A stretch of DNA of 64,000 bases from CAVVFX01 sp963747535 (GTDB taxonomy: Bacteria > Acidobacteriota > Terriglobia > Bryobacterales > Bryobacteraceae): assembly GCA_963747535.1 (NCBI GenBank), contig CAVVFX010000007.1, forward strand, positions 331,717 through 395,716. Reading direction: 5' to 3'. Both the position numbers and the translations under genes were made by a program. The notes under the pieces are model-generated. The model was not told the origin of the DNA. It ran no database searches and saw only the letters and a program-made list of their open reading frames with translations. Below, one piece after another: positions 53,780 to 62,434 of the stretch (position 1 is its first letter; the number at the start of each line of letters is the position of its first letter).

Positions 53780-54058
53780 CTGGCTCACATCATTCGCGAC
53801 AAGAAGAAAATGCTCAATCGAGTTCGGCGCCTGCGCGGGCAGGTTGAAGCCATCGAGACGGCTATCGAAAACGAAGCTGATTGCTCAGACATCTTGCATA
53901 CCATTGCCGCATGCCGGGGTGCGTTCAATTCCCTCATGATGGAGGTTCTCGACGGCCATATCCGCTTCCATGTCGTTGATCCGGACCAGAATCCAGCATC
54001 CCCGAAGGCCAAAGCCACCCAGGAACTGATCGACGTCATACGAGCGTATCTGAAATAA
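53780..54058 (+). CDS. RcnR-type (CsoR/RcnR family) metal-sensing repressor, probable CTG start
   Basis: 92 residues when started at a CTG at 53780, with GGAGGG 7 nt upstream. The first ATG (53810) would remove ten conserved residues (AHIIRDKKK). With CTG as residue 1 the metal ligands fall at H3, C35, H60 and H64, the fingerprint of the nickel/cobalt sensor RcnR; FrmR and CsoR differ at these places. The body is family-typical (NRVRRLRGQVEAIE, IAACRGAFNSLMMEVLDGHI). It precedes the P-type ATPase by 21 nt and probably represses it. Metal identity is inferred from the ligand set. Confidence 0.85.
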   Translation: MAHIIRDKKKMLNRVRRLRGQVEAIETAIENEADCSDILHTIAACRGAFNSLMMEVLDGHIRFHVVDPDQNPASPKAKATQELIDVIRAYLK

Positions 54059-54079
54059 CTTGCAAAAGAGGTTCATAAA

Positions 54080-56002
54080 ATGCCCGATGTAAACTTGACC
54101 GATGCGAACGCCCGAAGTGGAGCAGTGGGTGAGTCTCACAGCCATACGTCCACACACGATCACCACCATCATGATCACCACCATGACTACAGCCACGACC
54201 ACGGTGACGAGCACGACCATGAGCATGACCATGAGGAAGGCTGGGTGGAATGGGGAAGAGTGGCGTTTGTGGCAGTTATCTTGGCGTTGGTCTGGCTGCA
54301 CGTCGTTCCCCCCGTCCATAGGGTTGATGTTCTCGCGCTTGTCGGCATCCTGATCGGTGGTTATCCAATTTTCAAAGAGGCTATCTCCGATCTTCTGCAA
54401 CGTCGCATGACTATGGAACTCTCCATGACGATTGCGCTAGCAGCAGCGTCCGCTATCGGCGAGTTCTTCACCGCGTTGCTCATCACGGTCTTTGTGCTGA
54501 TCGCAGAGATCCTGGAAGGTATGACGGTTGGGCGGGGAAGACGGGCCATCCGGGAACTCCTGGACCTGTTGCCGCAAACCGCGGAGGTCCGATCGCAGGG
54601 CCAGGTCGCGGCGCGAAGTCTGACGGATATACGGGTTGGAGACGTTGTGCTGGTCCGTCCGGGAGGTCGCATACCCGTTGACGGAATCGTCGTAAGCGGG
54701 CATTCTTTCGTCGATCAATCGACTATAACCGGCGAGTCTATGCCGGTCGAGAAGATTGCTGGCACACCGGCGTTCGCGGGAACAATAAACCAGTCAGGCG
54801 TACTGGAAATTCGTGCGGAGAAGATCGGACGCGATACTGCCTTCGGGCGAATAATCGAGGCCGTAGAGAGGGCCGAACATTCGCGCGCTCCGGTGCAGCG
54901 CCTGGCGGATCGCATGGCAGGATACCTCGTCTATTTCGCCCTCGGCTGCGCGGCTCTGACGTTTCTTATTACGCGTGATGCACGGTCCACGATCTCGGTG
55001 ATAGTGGTCGCGGGAGCCTGCGGTATTGCCGCCGGCACGCCTCTCGCCGTTCTGGGCGCAATCGGGCAGGCTGCGCGCAAGGGCGCGATCATCAAAGGCG
55101 GCCTTTATCTTGAAGTGCTGAGTTCGGTCGACACGGTGGTGCTCGACAAAACCGGGACCCTCACGCTCGGGACGCCGGAGATCTTCGATGTGCACGTCTA
55201 CGACGGGTTTAACGCGAGAGAAGTCATGCGCATCGCGGCAACCGCCGAGCGCTTTTCGGAGCACCCACTGGCCAAGGCTATCGTCAGGAAAGCGGCCGAC
55301 TGGTCTCTAACGATTGGCGAGCCAACCGGATTCCAGTACACTCCAGGGAAAGGCATCTGCTGCCAGGTGGAGAATCGGCGAACATTGGTGGGCACCCGCG
55401 CCTTACTCGAAAGCGAAGGCGTTCCAATCCCGAATGATGGAAGCCCGTCTGAACGATTCTCTGAGGTGATGGTCGCTACAGACGGGCACATGCTGGGATC
55501 CATCCGGATCGCCGACGTTTTGCGGGCCGAGGCCGCCGCCGCGGTTCGAGAATTGAAGGATCTCAGGTACCGGACAGTGTTGCTTACGGGGGACCGAAAG
55601 GAAATCGCCGATGCCACCGCGAAGGAACTGGGCGTGGATGAAGTTCAATCGGAACTGCTCCCCGAGCAGAAGGTAGTACGTGTGCGCGGACTGCGCTCAC
55701 AAGGAAAGACAGTGGCGATGGTAGGTGACGGAATCAACGATGCGCCCGCGTTGATGGAGTCCAACGTTGGTATAGCGATGGGTTCTGGAACGGACGTCGC
55801 TCGGGAGAGCGCTTCGGTGGTTCTACTCGGCAACGACCTTCTCCGATTCATCGAGGTGCTGAAGGTTGCGCGTCGTTGCCGGGGGATCATCATGTTCAAT
55901 TTCGTCGGCACCCTGGCGGTGGACAGCGTCGGTGTGTTGCTGGCTGCTGTTGGACTCTTGAACCCGGTCTTGGCTGCATTAATCCCAATACTCGTCACTT
56001 AA
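54080..56002 (+). CDS. Heavy-metal P1B-type ATPase, C-terminus cut by an IS element
   Basis: 640 residues. A His/Asp-rich N-terminus (about 20-52) serves as a metal-binding tail; TM helices follow. The actuator domain has TGES (217-220). TM6 reads AGACGIAAGTPLA instead of the usual CPC/SPC (GAC at 312-314). Phosphorylation site D356KTGT, SEHPLAKAI (HP motif) and GDGINDAPAL are intact. The last residues (IPILVT) come from the terminal repeat of the IS4-like element at 55986-57437. Without it the frame reads on as HVSSELLFILNSARLLPAVT (57448-57521). The ATPase thus lost about 27 residues, including part of the last helix. With RcnR next to it, nickel/cobalt or zinc export is likely. Confidence 0.88.
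   Translation: MPDVNLTDANARSGAVGESHSHTSTHDHHHHDHHHDYSHDHGDEHDHEHDHEEGWVEWGRVAFVAVILALVWLHVVPPVHRVDVLALVGILIGGYPIFKEAISDLLQRRMTMELSMTIALAAASAIGEFFTALLITVFVLIAEILEGMTVGRGRRAIRELLDLLPQTAEVRSQGQVAARSLTDIRVGDVVLVRPGGRIPVDGIVVSGHSFVDQSTITGESMPVEKIAGTPAFAGTINQSGVLEIRAEKIGRDTAFGRIIEAVERAEHSRAPVQRLADRMAGYLVYFALGCAALTFLITRDARSTISVIVVAGACGIAAGTPLAVLGAIGQAARKGAIIKGGLYLEVLSSVDTVVLDKTGTLTLGTPEIFDVHVYDGFNAREVMRIAATAERFSEHPLAKAIVRKAADWSLTIGEPTGFQYTPGKGICCQVENRRTLVGTRALLESEGVPIPNDGSPSERFSEVMVATDGHMLGSIRIADVLRAEAAAAVRELKDLRYRTVLLTGDRKEIADATAKELGVDEVQSELLPEQKVVRVRGLRSQGKTVAMVGDGINDAPALMESNVGIAMGSGTDVARESASVVLLGNDLLRFIEVLKVARRCRGIIMFNFVGTLAVDSVGVLLAAVGLLNPVLAALIPILVT
55976..55985. repeat. Target-site duplication, left
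   Basis: GCATTAATCC directly before the IS left end; the identical 10 bp follow the right end at 57438-57447. Confidence 0.9.
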
Positions 56003-57437
56003 CGATCCGGATGGCGGCGCAAATATCGATCAAGGGCGAGCGTTTGTAGCCGTGGCGCAGGGGGAATTTGCTCATTTTCCGTTTGACTCCGCGCACATTG
56101 CGCCGATTGCGGCTGGAAGCGGCGGGTTCGTCGAGGATTTCCTCCAGCACCGCCTTATGGAACTTGTTCCGGTCCTGAGGGGGAAATAGCGCCGAAGGTG
56201 GCCATCTTGCGACGGACAACGCGGACGGCGTGGAGAAAAGATAACCGGTCCGGGTCTTCTCCGCTCTCCAGGGCAGCTTCGTGCATCAGTCCGCGAACGG
56301 CGAAATGCGCCATCAACAAACCGTAGAATTCCTGCCGGACCAGATCCGGTGTCTTACTGCGGAGGACAATACGCGCGCCTCGCAGATGAGTCTTGAGTTC
56401 GTCGAATGCGGTTTCGATCTCCCAACGGTCGTGATAGAGCGCCGCTAGTTCAGTGGCGGGTGCCCGCTCGTGGTCGACGATCGTGGTGGCCAGTCGATAC
56501 AACGGCTCTGCCCCTTCGATTCCTTCCAGTCGGTATTCGATCACCCGCACCACGACTCCGTTGTGTCCGCGCCGCTGGTCCTGCTGCGACCGATAGATGC
56601 GGCTCAGATACGATCCGTCCGGCAGGCGCTTTTCGCACGGCAACAGGATGTTTTTCCTGACACGCCACAGCAGGTCTGCGCCTGTAGCCAAAGCCTCCTT
56701 CCACATTTCGAACCCGAAAAAGTTGCGGTCCGCCAGACACAACATAACCTTGCCGAGACTGGGCAATACGATCTTTGCCAGCGCCACCTCGCTGCTGGCA
56801 TAATCCGCCATTCGGCTGCCAAATAAGACATGGGTACCGTTTTCAACTAATGACACGAAGCGGATTTGCGGATACGCGCTCTTGCCCTGCTTCGCTCCCG
56901 GTCGGCCGAAAGCTTCGTCATTGCCCTTCTCATCGGCGACATCCAGCGTGCTGCCGTCGAGGCTCACCAGACGCCATCCGCGATACCATGCGCCCTTCGT
57001 CGCCGCTACCGCAATCGGCTTTACTACCTCGTCGTGAAGTTGCCGTATCGGCTCCCATCCCAGCCTCGTTCGCGCCTGCGAAATGCCTGAGTGGCCGGCC
57101 ACGTGGATACTTGCCGACGGCCCCGCCAGCCACTGGATTCCCTCCAGCAGGCACCGCAACACCTCTCGATACGACGACTGCATATACAACGCCAACGCAA
57201 TTACGTAGTAAACGGTCACGTGGGCCGGAAGGTCGCGCTGGCGCGTGCTCTCCTTCTCCGTCGTCGCCAGCGCCGCGTGAATCCTACCCAAAGGGAAGGT
57301 CTTCGCCACCACCCCCAAGCTGATGTAGTCCGTAATCCGGCTTCCGGCGGGCAACGTGGCAACGGTTCGCGACATTCTCCCTGCCTCCTGTTCTAGAACA
57401 GAATAACATGAAAATGTTACTTAAGTGACGAGTATTG
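55986..57437. mobile_element. IS4-family insertion sequence, 1452 bp
   Basis: Perfect 17-bp terminal inverted repeats: CAATACTCGTCACTTAA at 55986-56002 and TTAAGTGACGAGTATTG at 57421-57437. Both ends are flanked by GCATTAATCC (55976-55985 and 57438-57447), a 10-bp target duplication as usual for IS4. It carries one minus-strand transposase. Insertion split the 3' end of the P-type ATPase; joining the flanks restores its frame. Confidence 0.92.
56155..57375 (-). CDS. IS4-family DDE transposase, C-terminal frameshift
   Basis: 406 residues: N-terminal IS4 domain (ITDYISLGVVAKTFPLGRIH), first catalytic Asp in LVSLDGSTLDVADE, second in LCLADRNFFGFEMW, and the Y-R-E-K signature YHDRWEIETAFDELKTHLRG. 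The frame ends early (SPSGPEQVP). The natural tail (FPPQDRNKFHKAVLEEILDE to KFPLRHG) is read in another frame from about 56175 down to 55995. The shift lies at ATTTCCCCCTC and could be a single-base error or a real frameshift. Very recent insertion judging from the perfect ends and duplication. Confidence 0.9.
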   Translation of the reverse strand: MSRTVATLPAGSRITDYISLGVVAKTFPLGRIHAALATTEKESTRQRDLPAHVTVYYVIALALYMQSSYREVLRCLLEGIQWLAGPSASIHVAGHSGISQARTRLGWEPIRQLHDEVVKPIAVAATKGAWYRGWRLVSLDGSTLDVADEKGNDEAFGRPGAKQGKSAYPQIRFVSLVENGTHVLFGSRMADYASSEVALAKIVLPSLGKVMLCLADRNFFGFEMWKEALATGADLLWRVRKNILLPCEKRLPDGSYLSRIYRSQQDQRRGHNGVVVRVIEYRLEGIEGAEPLYRLATTIVDHERAPATELAALYHDRWEIETAFDELKTHLRGARIVLRSKTPDLVRQEFYGLLMAHFAVRGLMHEAALESGEDPDRLSFLHAVRVVRRKMATFGAISPSGPEQVP

Positions 57438-57447
57438 GCATTAATCC
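57438..57447. repeat. Target-site duplication, right
   Basis: GCATTAATCC, identical to 55976-55985. Confidence 0.9.
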
Positions 57448-57521
57448 ACGTATCGTCGGAACTGCTGTTTATCTTGAACTCGGCGCGCCTTCTACCGGCA
57501 GTGACTAGGGACGCTAAATGA
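57448..57521 (+). pseudogene. Severed 3' end of the P-type ATPase gene
   Basis: When fused in frame after the left duplication (ATC-C + AC...), this stretch encodes HVSSELLFILNSARLLPAVT and ends at TGA 57519-57521. It is the conserved end of heavy-metal ATPases (LIHxxSELxxILNSxRL). Confidence 0.85.
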
Positions 57522-57655
57522 TACATGCCTTCCCTAAATAACTAACTTTTCAAAAGCGCGTCGTCGCGCCCCGCATCTGACTCCGCTCGTCCTTTTCTTC
57601 TTGCGTAGCGGGTTAGTCCAATTTGGCAAATGGGTTTCCCAGCACTTATTCGAAA

Positions 57656-57832
57656 TTAGCGGTGGTGCACAGCCAGGTAACAAATGAAAAGGACGACGAG
57701 GACAACCAGGACGGCACTAGTCACCTTATTCATCGCTTTAGTTCGCTCATGACTCTGGAGTTCCCGTTGGCGGTTTTTCCGTGCAATTTCTAAGTAATCA
57801 GCCTGCAACTGCTTATCAGATTTATAGCCCAT
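57656..57832 (-). CDS. Small tail-anchored membrane protein
   Basis: 58 residues: a charged N-terminal half (MGYKSDKQLQADYLEIARKN) and one C-terminal TM helix (VTSAVLVVLVVLFICYLAVH). A tail-anchored topology is likely. GGG about 14 nt upstream is a weak ribosome site. No family recognised; below usual annotation length limits. Confidence 0.55.
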   Translation of the reverse strand: MGYKSDKQLQADYLEIARKNRQRELQSHERTKAMNKVTSAVLVVLVVLFICYLAVHHR

Positions 57833-58023
57833 GTTGCGTACAATCCCTGAGACCGGACGATCTTAGCACAATCCAAATCATCATAAAAGAGTAAATTTGA
57901 AGCCTCAGTCCCAGCCTTCTTTGATCCGTTAGCAACGCGCCTGACAGTAGCTATCTGTCTTGCTGCAAGATGTGCAAGAAAGCAGGCTGGAGTTGCGTCT
58001 GATAGTCTGCTACAGTGATCCTC
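57833..58023. promoter_or_regulatory. Divergent promoter region with a leaderless -10 box for the Cys/His-rich gene
   Basis: TACAGT (58011-58016) lies 7 nt before the ATG at 58024, the same layout as other leaderless candidates. The minus-strand small membrane gene starts at the other end. Confidence 0.5.
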
Positions 58024-58404
58024 ATGCGCCGTGCGCTTGCATTCCTCTTGGCCGCTCTGTTCAGCTTCGAGCTGATCGCGCCGGCCTTGCTTGCCGGCGC
58101 CGCTCCGGATTTGCCCGCATGCTGCCGCCGCAATGGAAAGCATCATTGCGCCATGGCAGGCATGGACGGATCAGGGGGAACGCCGGCTGGTTCGACGGTA
58201 AAGGCGATTGAATCGAGATGCCCATTCTTCCCCAAGACCACGGCCGTTCCGGGCTATTCCAAAACGATCGTTATTAGTGTTGCGCTGGTAGCAGGCGCGC
58301 CAGACCTCACGCGTTCCGCGGCAGCGGTGCCTGACGACAATCTCTCCCACACAGCCTTACGTGGCCCAGTAAGAAAACGCGGCCCTCCTCCCTCTCTCGA
58401 CTAA
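58024..58404 (+). CDS. Small exported Cys/His-rich (metal-binding?) protein
   Basis: 126 residues, signal peptide MRRALAFLLAALFSFELIAP. Just after the cleavage region comes CCRRNGKHHCAMAGM, a compact Cys-Cys...His-His-Cys-x-Met cluster suited to copper or another soft metal; one more Cys (SRCPFF) lies at about residue 67. The rest is low-complexity. It precedes a TonB-dependent receptor and a BNR-repeat protein on the same strand (about 90-nt gap), so it may work with outer-membrane uptake. Metal binding is inference from the residues. Confidence 0.6.
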   Translation: MRRALAFLLAALFSFELIAPALLAGAAPDLPACCRRNGKHHCAMAGMDGSGGTPAGSTVKAIESRCPFFPKTTAVPGYSKTIVISVALVAGAPDLTRSAAAVPDDNLSHTALRGPVRKRGPPPSLD

Positions 58405-58497
58405 TCAAGCAGTTTTGGTCGCAACCAAGGCAGTTGCTGGCGCTCGCCCGCAAGCACACCCGCGCAGGCAGAATCAGAGATCAGGAGGGAGGCAATT

Positions 58498-61326
58498 TTG
58501 GGTTTATCAAAAGTTACGTTCGGTATTGGCGTGTCTGTATTATTCGCCATGACGTCCGTTTCGGCACAGGAGTCCGTGAACTATGCAAGTATCGGGGGGC
58601 GCGTTTCGGATGCCAGCGGCGCCGTGGTGGAAGGCGCGAAGGTCATCGCGCGTCAGACGGAAACTAATCTGACGGCCTCCGAAAAAACCGACCGGGAAGG
58701 CCGCTTTCGGTTCCCTTATCTCAAGGTGGGCCAATATGAAGTCAAGGTTCAACATCCGGGATTTGCCGACCAGACGCGTTCGCTGACGCTTACTGTCGGC
58801 TCAGCATTTGATCTACCGTTTTCGCTTGCAGTGGCTTCCACCGGGTCGAACGTAACTGTCAGTGGCGATGCCGTCGTGCTCGAAGCGGCCCGTTCCGAGA
58901 TCGCCAGCACTATTTCACAGCGGGAGGTGCAAGACCTGCCGTTGAACGGCCGCAACTATCTCGACATCGCGCTGCTGGTGCCGGGCGTGTCGCCGACCAA
59001 TACCGCGGCCAATCAGCTTTTTGCGGAAACTTCGGCCATCCCCGGACAGGGAATTTCGATCGGCAGCCAGCGGAACTTTTCCAACAGCTTCATCATTGAC
59101 GGCGTGAGCGCCAACGACGACGCGGCCGGTGTCGCCGGCACAGTTGTCGGCCTGGATGTTGTGCAGGAGTTTCAGGTCGTCACCTCCGGAGGTCAGGCGG
59201 AGCTGGGAAGGGCGCTTGGCGGCTACGTCAATCTGGTTACCAAGAGTGGCGGCAACGCTATGCACGGGGACATTTACGGATATCTGCGCAACAGCCGCTT
59301 CAACGACGCCAACGCTCTTTCCAACACAGTCTTGCCGCTCACGCAGGCGCAGTACGGCGCCAGCCTTTCAGGACCGCTGGTGCATGACAAGACTTTCTTC
59401 TTCGCGAATTTCGAAGGCCGCGACCTGAACCAGTCGGGATTCGCCACCATCACTCCGGCCAATGTCGCCATCATCAATGCGCGCCTCAAGAGCGTCGGAT
59501 ACCCGGGGCCGGAGATCTCGACGGGCGACTATTCGAATCCGATCCACAACCAGGACTTCTTCGCCAAAGTCGATCACCGCTTCAGCGATCAGGATCAGTT
59601 CAGCGCCCGCTACAGTCTTTACCATGTGGACAGCCTGAACTCGCGTGGAGCCGGGGCGCTGAGCGCTCCGACGGCGTCCGCCAACCTGTTTGACACCGAT
59701 CAGACGATTGCGGCCAGCAACGTTTGGACGCTGTCGTCCCGCATGGTGAATGAGACTCGTGTGCAGTTCACCAACAGCAACCTTGCCGCGCCTCCTTCAG
59801 ACCCCATCGGACCCGCGGTGAGCATTTCGGGCGTGGCTTCTTTTGGAACGCTATCCGGATCCCCGACCGCGCGCGTCAATCAACTCTACGAGGCGACCGA
59901 CAGCCTGTCGGTTCAGAAAGGAGCGCACGCCATCCGGGTCGGCATCGACTTTCTCTACAACAACGACACCATAACGTTTCCGCGCACGAATCGCGGCAGT
60001 TACACTTTCTCTTCGCTCGCCAATTTTCTGAGCGGTGCGTACAGCAGCTCCGGTTTCGCCCAGACCTTCGGCGTCACCGAAGTCCACCAGACCAACCCGA
60101 ATGTCGGCTTCTACGCGCAGGACGAGTACAAAATGACTCGCAGCTTCACGTTGAACCTCGGCCTCCGCTACGACCTCGAGTTTCTCAAGACCATTGCGAC
60201 TCGATGCGGGAACGTCTCTCCGCGCGCAGGTTTTGCCTGGTCTCCTTTCGCCTCGCGCCGCACGGTGGTGCGCGGCAGCTACGGTCTGTTCTACGACCGC
60301 ATTCCCCTGCGTCCGCTCGCCAATGCATTGCTCTCGGCGGCCAACACCACGGTGGTCAGCAACCTGCAGCAGTTGAGTATCAGTCTTTCGCCAGGGCAAG
60401 CTGGCGCGCCGGTATTTCCCAACATCCTCGGTTCCCTAACGATTCCCGCCGGCGTTCTGTTCAACTTCTCGACCATGAGTCCCAACATGAAGAACGCTTA
60501 CTCCGAGCAGGGGAGTTTTGAGGTCGAGCATCAACTGAGCAAAAGCGCGACCTTAAGCGTAGGCTACCAGCATGTGCGTGGGCTGCATCTGATCATTTCG
60601 GAGAACCAGAACGTGCCCTCCTGTACGGCGGTCGGCACCAATAACGGCTGCCGTCCGAATCCCAATTACGGCAACGACAGCCAGTATTCTTCGCAAGCAG
60701 ATTCGCACTATGACGGTGTGCACATTTCGTTCATCCAACGTCCCGTGAAATGGGGATTTTACCGGGTCTCGTACACCTATTCGAAGGCTCTCGACGATGT
60801 GAGCGAATTCTTCTTCAGCGCGCCCCTGAACAACTTCAACATCTGGCAGGATTACGGCAGGTCGGACGACGATCAACGGAGCCGCCTGACGTTTGAAGGC
60901 ACTATTCATTCTTCTCTCGCAAAGGCGAATACCACGTGGGAGCGTTTGAGTCACGGGTTCCAGCTTTCGTCTTCGCTCACGGCTTACTCTCCACTGCCGT
61001 TCAATATCACAACGGGAAGCAATACCATCCAGGGCACCGCGGCGCGCCCCACCATCGACGGCGTGTTCATCAATCGCAATGCGGGAGAAAGCTTCAGCAT
61101 CTGGAATATGAATATTCGCCTGAGCCGCACCTTCGCTTTGAAGGAAGGGATTCACCTTCAGGCGCTCGCCGAGACGTTCAATTCGCTGAATCACGTGAAC
61201 GTGGTGTCGGTGAACGGCGTTTTCGGCGCGGGCACCTACCCATTGAATCCGCTGCCGACATTTCGCCAGATTACAGCGGTGAATGATCCAAGAACAATGC
61301 AGTTTGCGCTTCGAGTCACCTTTTAA
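58498..61326 (+). CDS. TonB-dependent outer-membrane receptor with carboxypeptidase-regulatory domain
   Basis: 942 residues from a TTG with a strong GGAGGGAGG about 8 nt upstream. A signal peptide (about 1-20) precedes a CarboxypepD_reg-like domain (28-105: GGRVSDASGAVVEGAKV, FRFPYLKVGQYEV). The plug domain comes at about 110-250 (LPLNGRNYLDIALLVPGVSP, SFIIDGVSANDD) and then a long beta-barrel ending with an aromatic residue (FALRVTF). This is the typical acidobacterial SusC/OMF-like layout. No SusD gene is adjacent. Forms a unit with the BNR-repeat protein 11 nt downstream. Confidence 0.92.
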   Translation: MGLSKVTFGIGVSVLFAMTSVSAQESVNYASIGGRVSDASGAVVEGAKVIARQTETNLTASEKTDREGRFRFPYLKVGQYEVKVQHPGFADQTRSLTLTVGSAFDLPFSLAVASTGSNVTVSGDAVVLEAARSEIASTISQREVQDLPLNGRNYLDIALLVPGVSPTNTAANQLFAETSAIPGQGISIGSQRNFSNSFIIDGVSANDDAAGVAGTVVGLDVVQEFQVVTSGGQAELGRALGGYVNLVTKSGGNAMHGDIYGYLRNSRFNDANALSNTVLPLTQAQYGASLSGPLVHDKTFFFANFEGRDLNQSGFATITPANVAIINARLKSVGYPGPEISTGDYSNPIHNQDFFAKVDHRFSDQDQFSARYSLYHVDSLNSRGAGALSAPTASANLFDTDQTIAASNVWTLSSRMVNETRVQFTNSNLAAPPSDPIGPAVSISGVASFGTLSGSPTARVNQLYEATDSLSVQKGAHAIRVGIDFLYNNDTITFPRTNRGSYTFSSLANFLSGAYSSSGFAQTFGVTEVHQTNPNVGFYAQDEYKMTRSFTLNLGLRYDLEFLKTIATRCGNVSPRAGFAWSPFASRRTVVRGSYGLFYDRIPLRPLANALLSAANTTVVSNLQQLSISLSPGQAGAPVFPNILGSLTIPAGVLFNFSTMSPNMKNAYSEQGSFEVEHQLSKSATLSVGYQHVRGLHLIISENQNVPSCTAVGTNNGCRPNPNYGNDSQYSSQADSHYDGVHISFIQRPVKWGFYRVSYTYSKALDDVSEFFFSAPLNNFNIWQDYGRSDDDQRSRLTFEGTIHSSLAKANTTWERLSHGFQLSSSLTAYSPLPFNITTGSNTIQGTAARPTIDGVFINRNAGESFSIWNMNIRLSRTFALKEGIHLQALAETFNSLNHVNVVSVNGVFGAGTYPLNPLPTFRQITAVNDPRTMQFALRVTF

Positions 61327-61337
61327 GGAGATTTCCG

Positions 61338-62408
61338 ATGTTTACTTTTATCGCAGGTTTGACGTTGGCGGTGAATCTGGGGCCTATGGCTCCGGATGCG
61401 CCTGCCCATGAGCCGCAGATGGCGGCGAGCGGATCGACGGTTGCGATGGCCTTCGGCGCCGGAAAGGGGATCTACTTCAGCCGGTCCACCGATGCGGGCA
61501 AGACCTTCTCCGCGCCATTAAAGATCGCGGAGGCGGAGATCGTACCGCTTACGCGTCACCGCGGCCCGCGAATCGCATTCGCCGGCCGAGGGATCGTGAT
61601 TACTGCGGTGGTAGGCAAGACCCTTGTAGAAGGTCCGCACGCACACGGCTTGCCGTCCGACGGAAACCTGACTGCCTGGCGTTCTGGCGATGGCGGTAAG
61701 AGCTGGTCAAAAGGAATCGTGATCAATGACGTACCTGCCGCTTCAACGGAGGGTTTGCATTCGCTCGCGGCGGATGGGAAGGGCGCGCTTTTTGCAGCAT
61801 GGCTCGATAAGCGCGGCGGTCATGGCACTAAGCTCTACGGAGCGCGTTCGATCGATGGCGGCGTTACTTGGTCAAAGAACTTGATGATCTACGACTCTCC
61901 GGATGGAACCATCTGCGAGTGCTGCCATCCGTCCGTAGCAATCGATGCCGCTGGCCAGATTCTAGTGATGTGGCGGAACTGGCTGGGCGGCTCGCGTGAC
62001 ATGTACCTGACGCGGTCGCTGGACGGAGCGGTCTTCTCGAAGCCCGAGAAACTGGGGACAGGCACATGGCCGTTGAATGCGTGCCCCATGGATGGCGGCG
62101 GAATCGGAATCGCGAAGAACCGTGTGGTCACCGCTTGGCGAAGGGACCACGAGATTTTCCTCGCAAGCCCCGGTGAGACGGAAGTCCGCATTGGTGAGGG
62201 CACGGATGTCTCTGTCGCCGCTGTGCCTGGCGGAGTGTACGCGGTCTGGTCAAGCGCGACCGGCGTTCAAGCTCTCGCTCCCGGAAAGAAGGAGCCGGTC
62301 GTTCTCGGCCCCAAAGGAACGTTTCCGAACATCGTTGCGCTGGCTAACGGGCACGCGTTGGCGGCATGGGAAGACGAGGGCGTGATTCGCGTGCAAGAGT
62401 TGCCCTAA
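61338..62408 (+). CDS. Secreted BNR/sialidase-like beta-propeller protein
   Basis: 356 residues with AAGGAG 9 nt before the ATG. Contains Asp-box/BNR repeats (YFSRSTDAGKTFS, WRSGDGGKSWSKG, GARSIDGGVTWSKN, LTRSLDGAVFSKP) of the six-bladed sialidase fold, plus a Cys pair (CECCH). It directly follows the TonB receptor gene and is probably exported, though the N-terminus (MFTFIAGLTLAVNLG) is only a short signal. It may bind or cleave glycans brought to the receptor; the sialidase catalytic set is not evident. Confidence 0.8.
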   Translation: MFTFIAGLTLAVNLGPMAPDAPAHEPQMAASGSTVAMAFGAGKGIYFSRSTDAGKTFSAPLKIAEAEIVPLTRHRGPRIAFAGRGIVITAVVGKTLVEGPHAHGLPSDGNLTAWRSGDGGKSWSKGIVINDVPAASTEGLHSLAADGKGALFAAWLDKRGGHGTKLYGARSIDGGVTWSKNLMIYDSPDGTICECCHPSVAIDAAGQILVMWRNWLGGSRDMYLTRSLDGAVFSKPEKLGTGTWPLNACPMDGGGIGIAKNRVVTAWRRDHEIFLASPGETEVRIGEGTDVSVAAVPGGVYAVWSSATGVQALAPGKKEPVVLGPKGTFPNIVALANGHALAAWEDEGVIRVQELP

Positions 62409-62434
62409 ACGAGGAGGGCGACGAGGAGGGGCGT

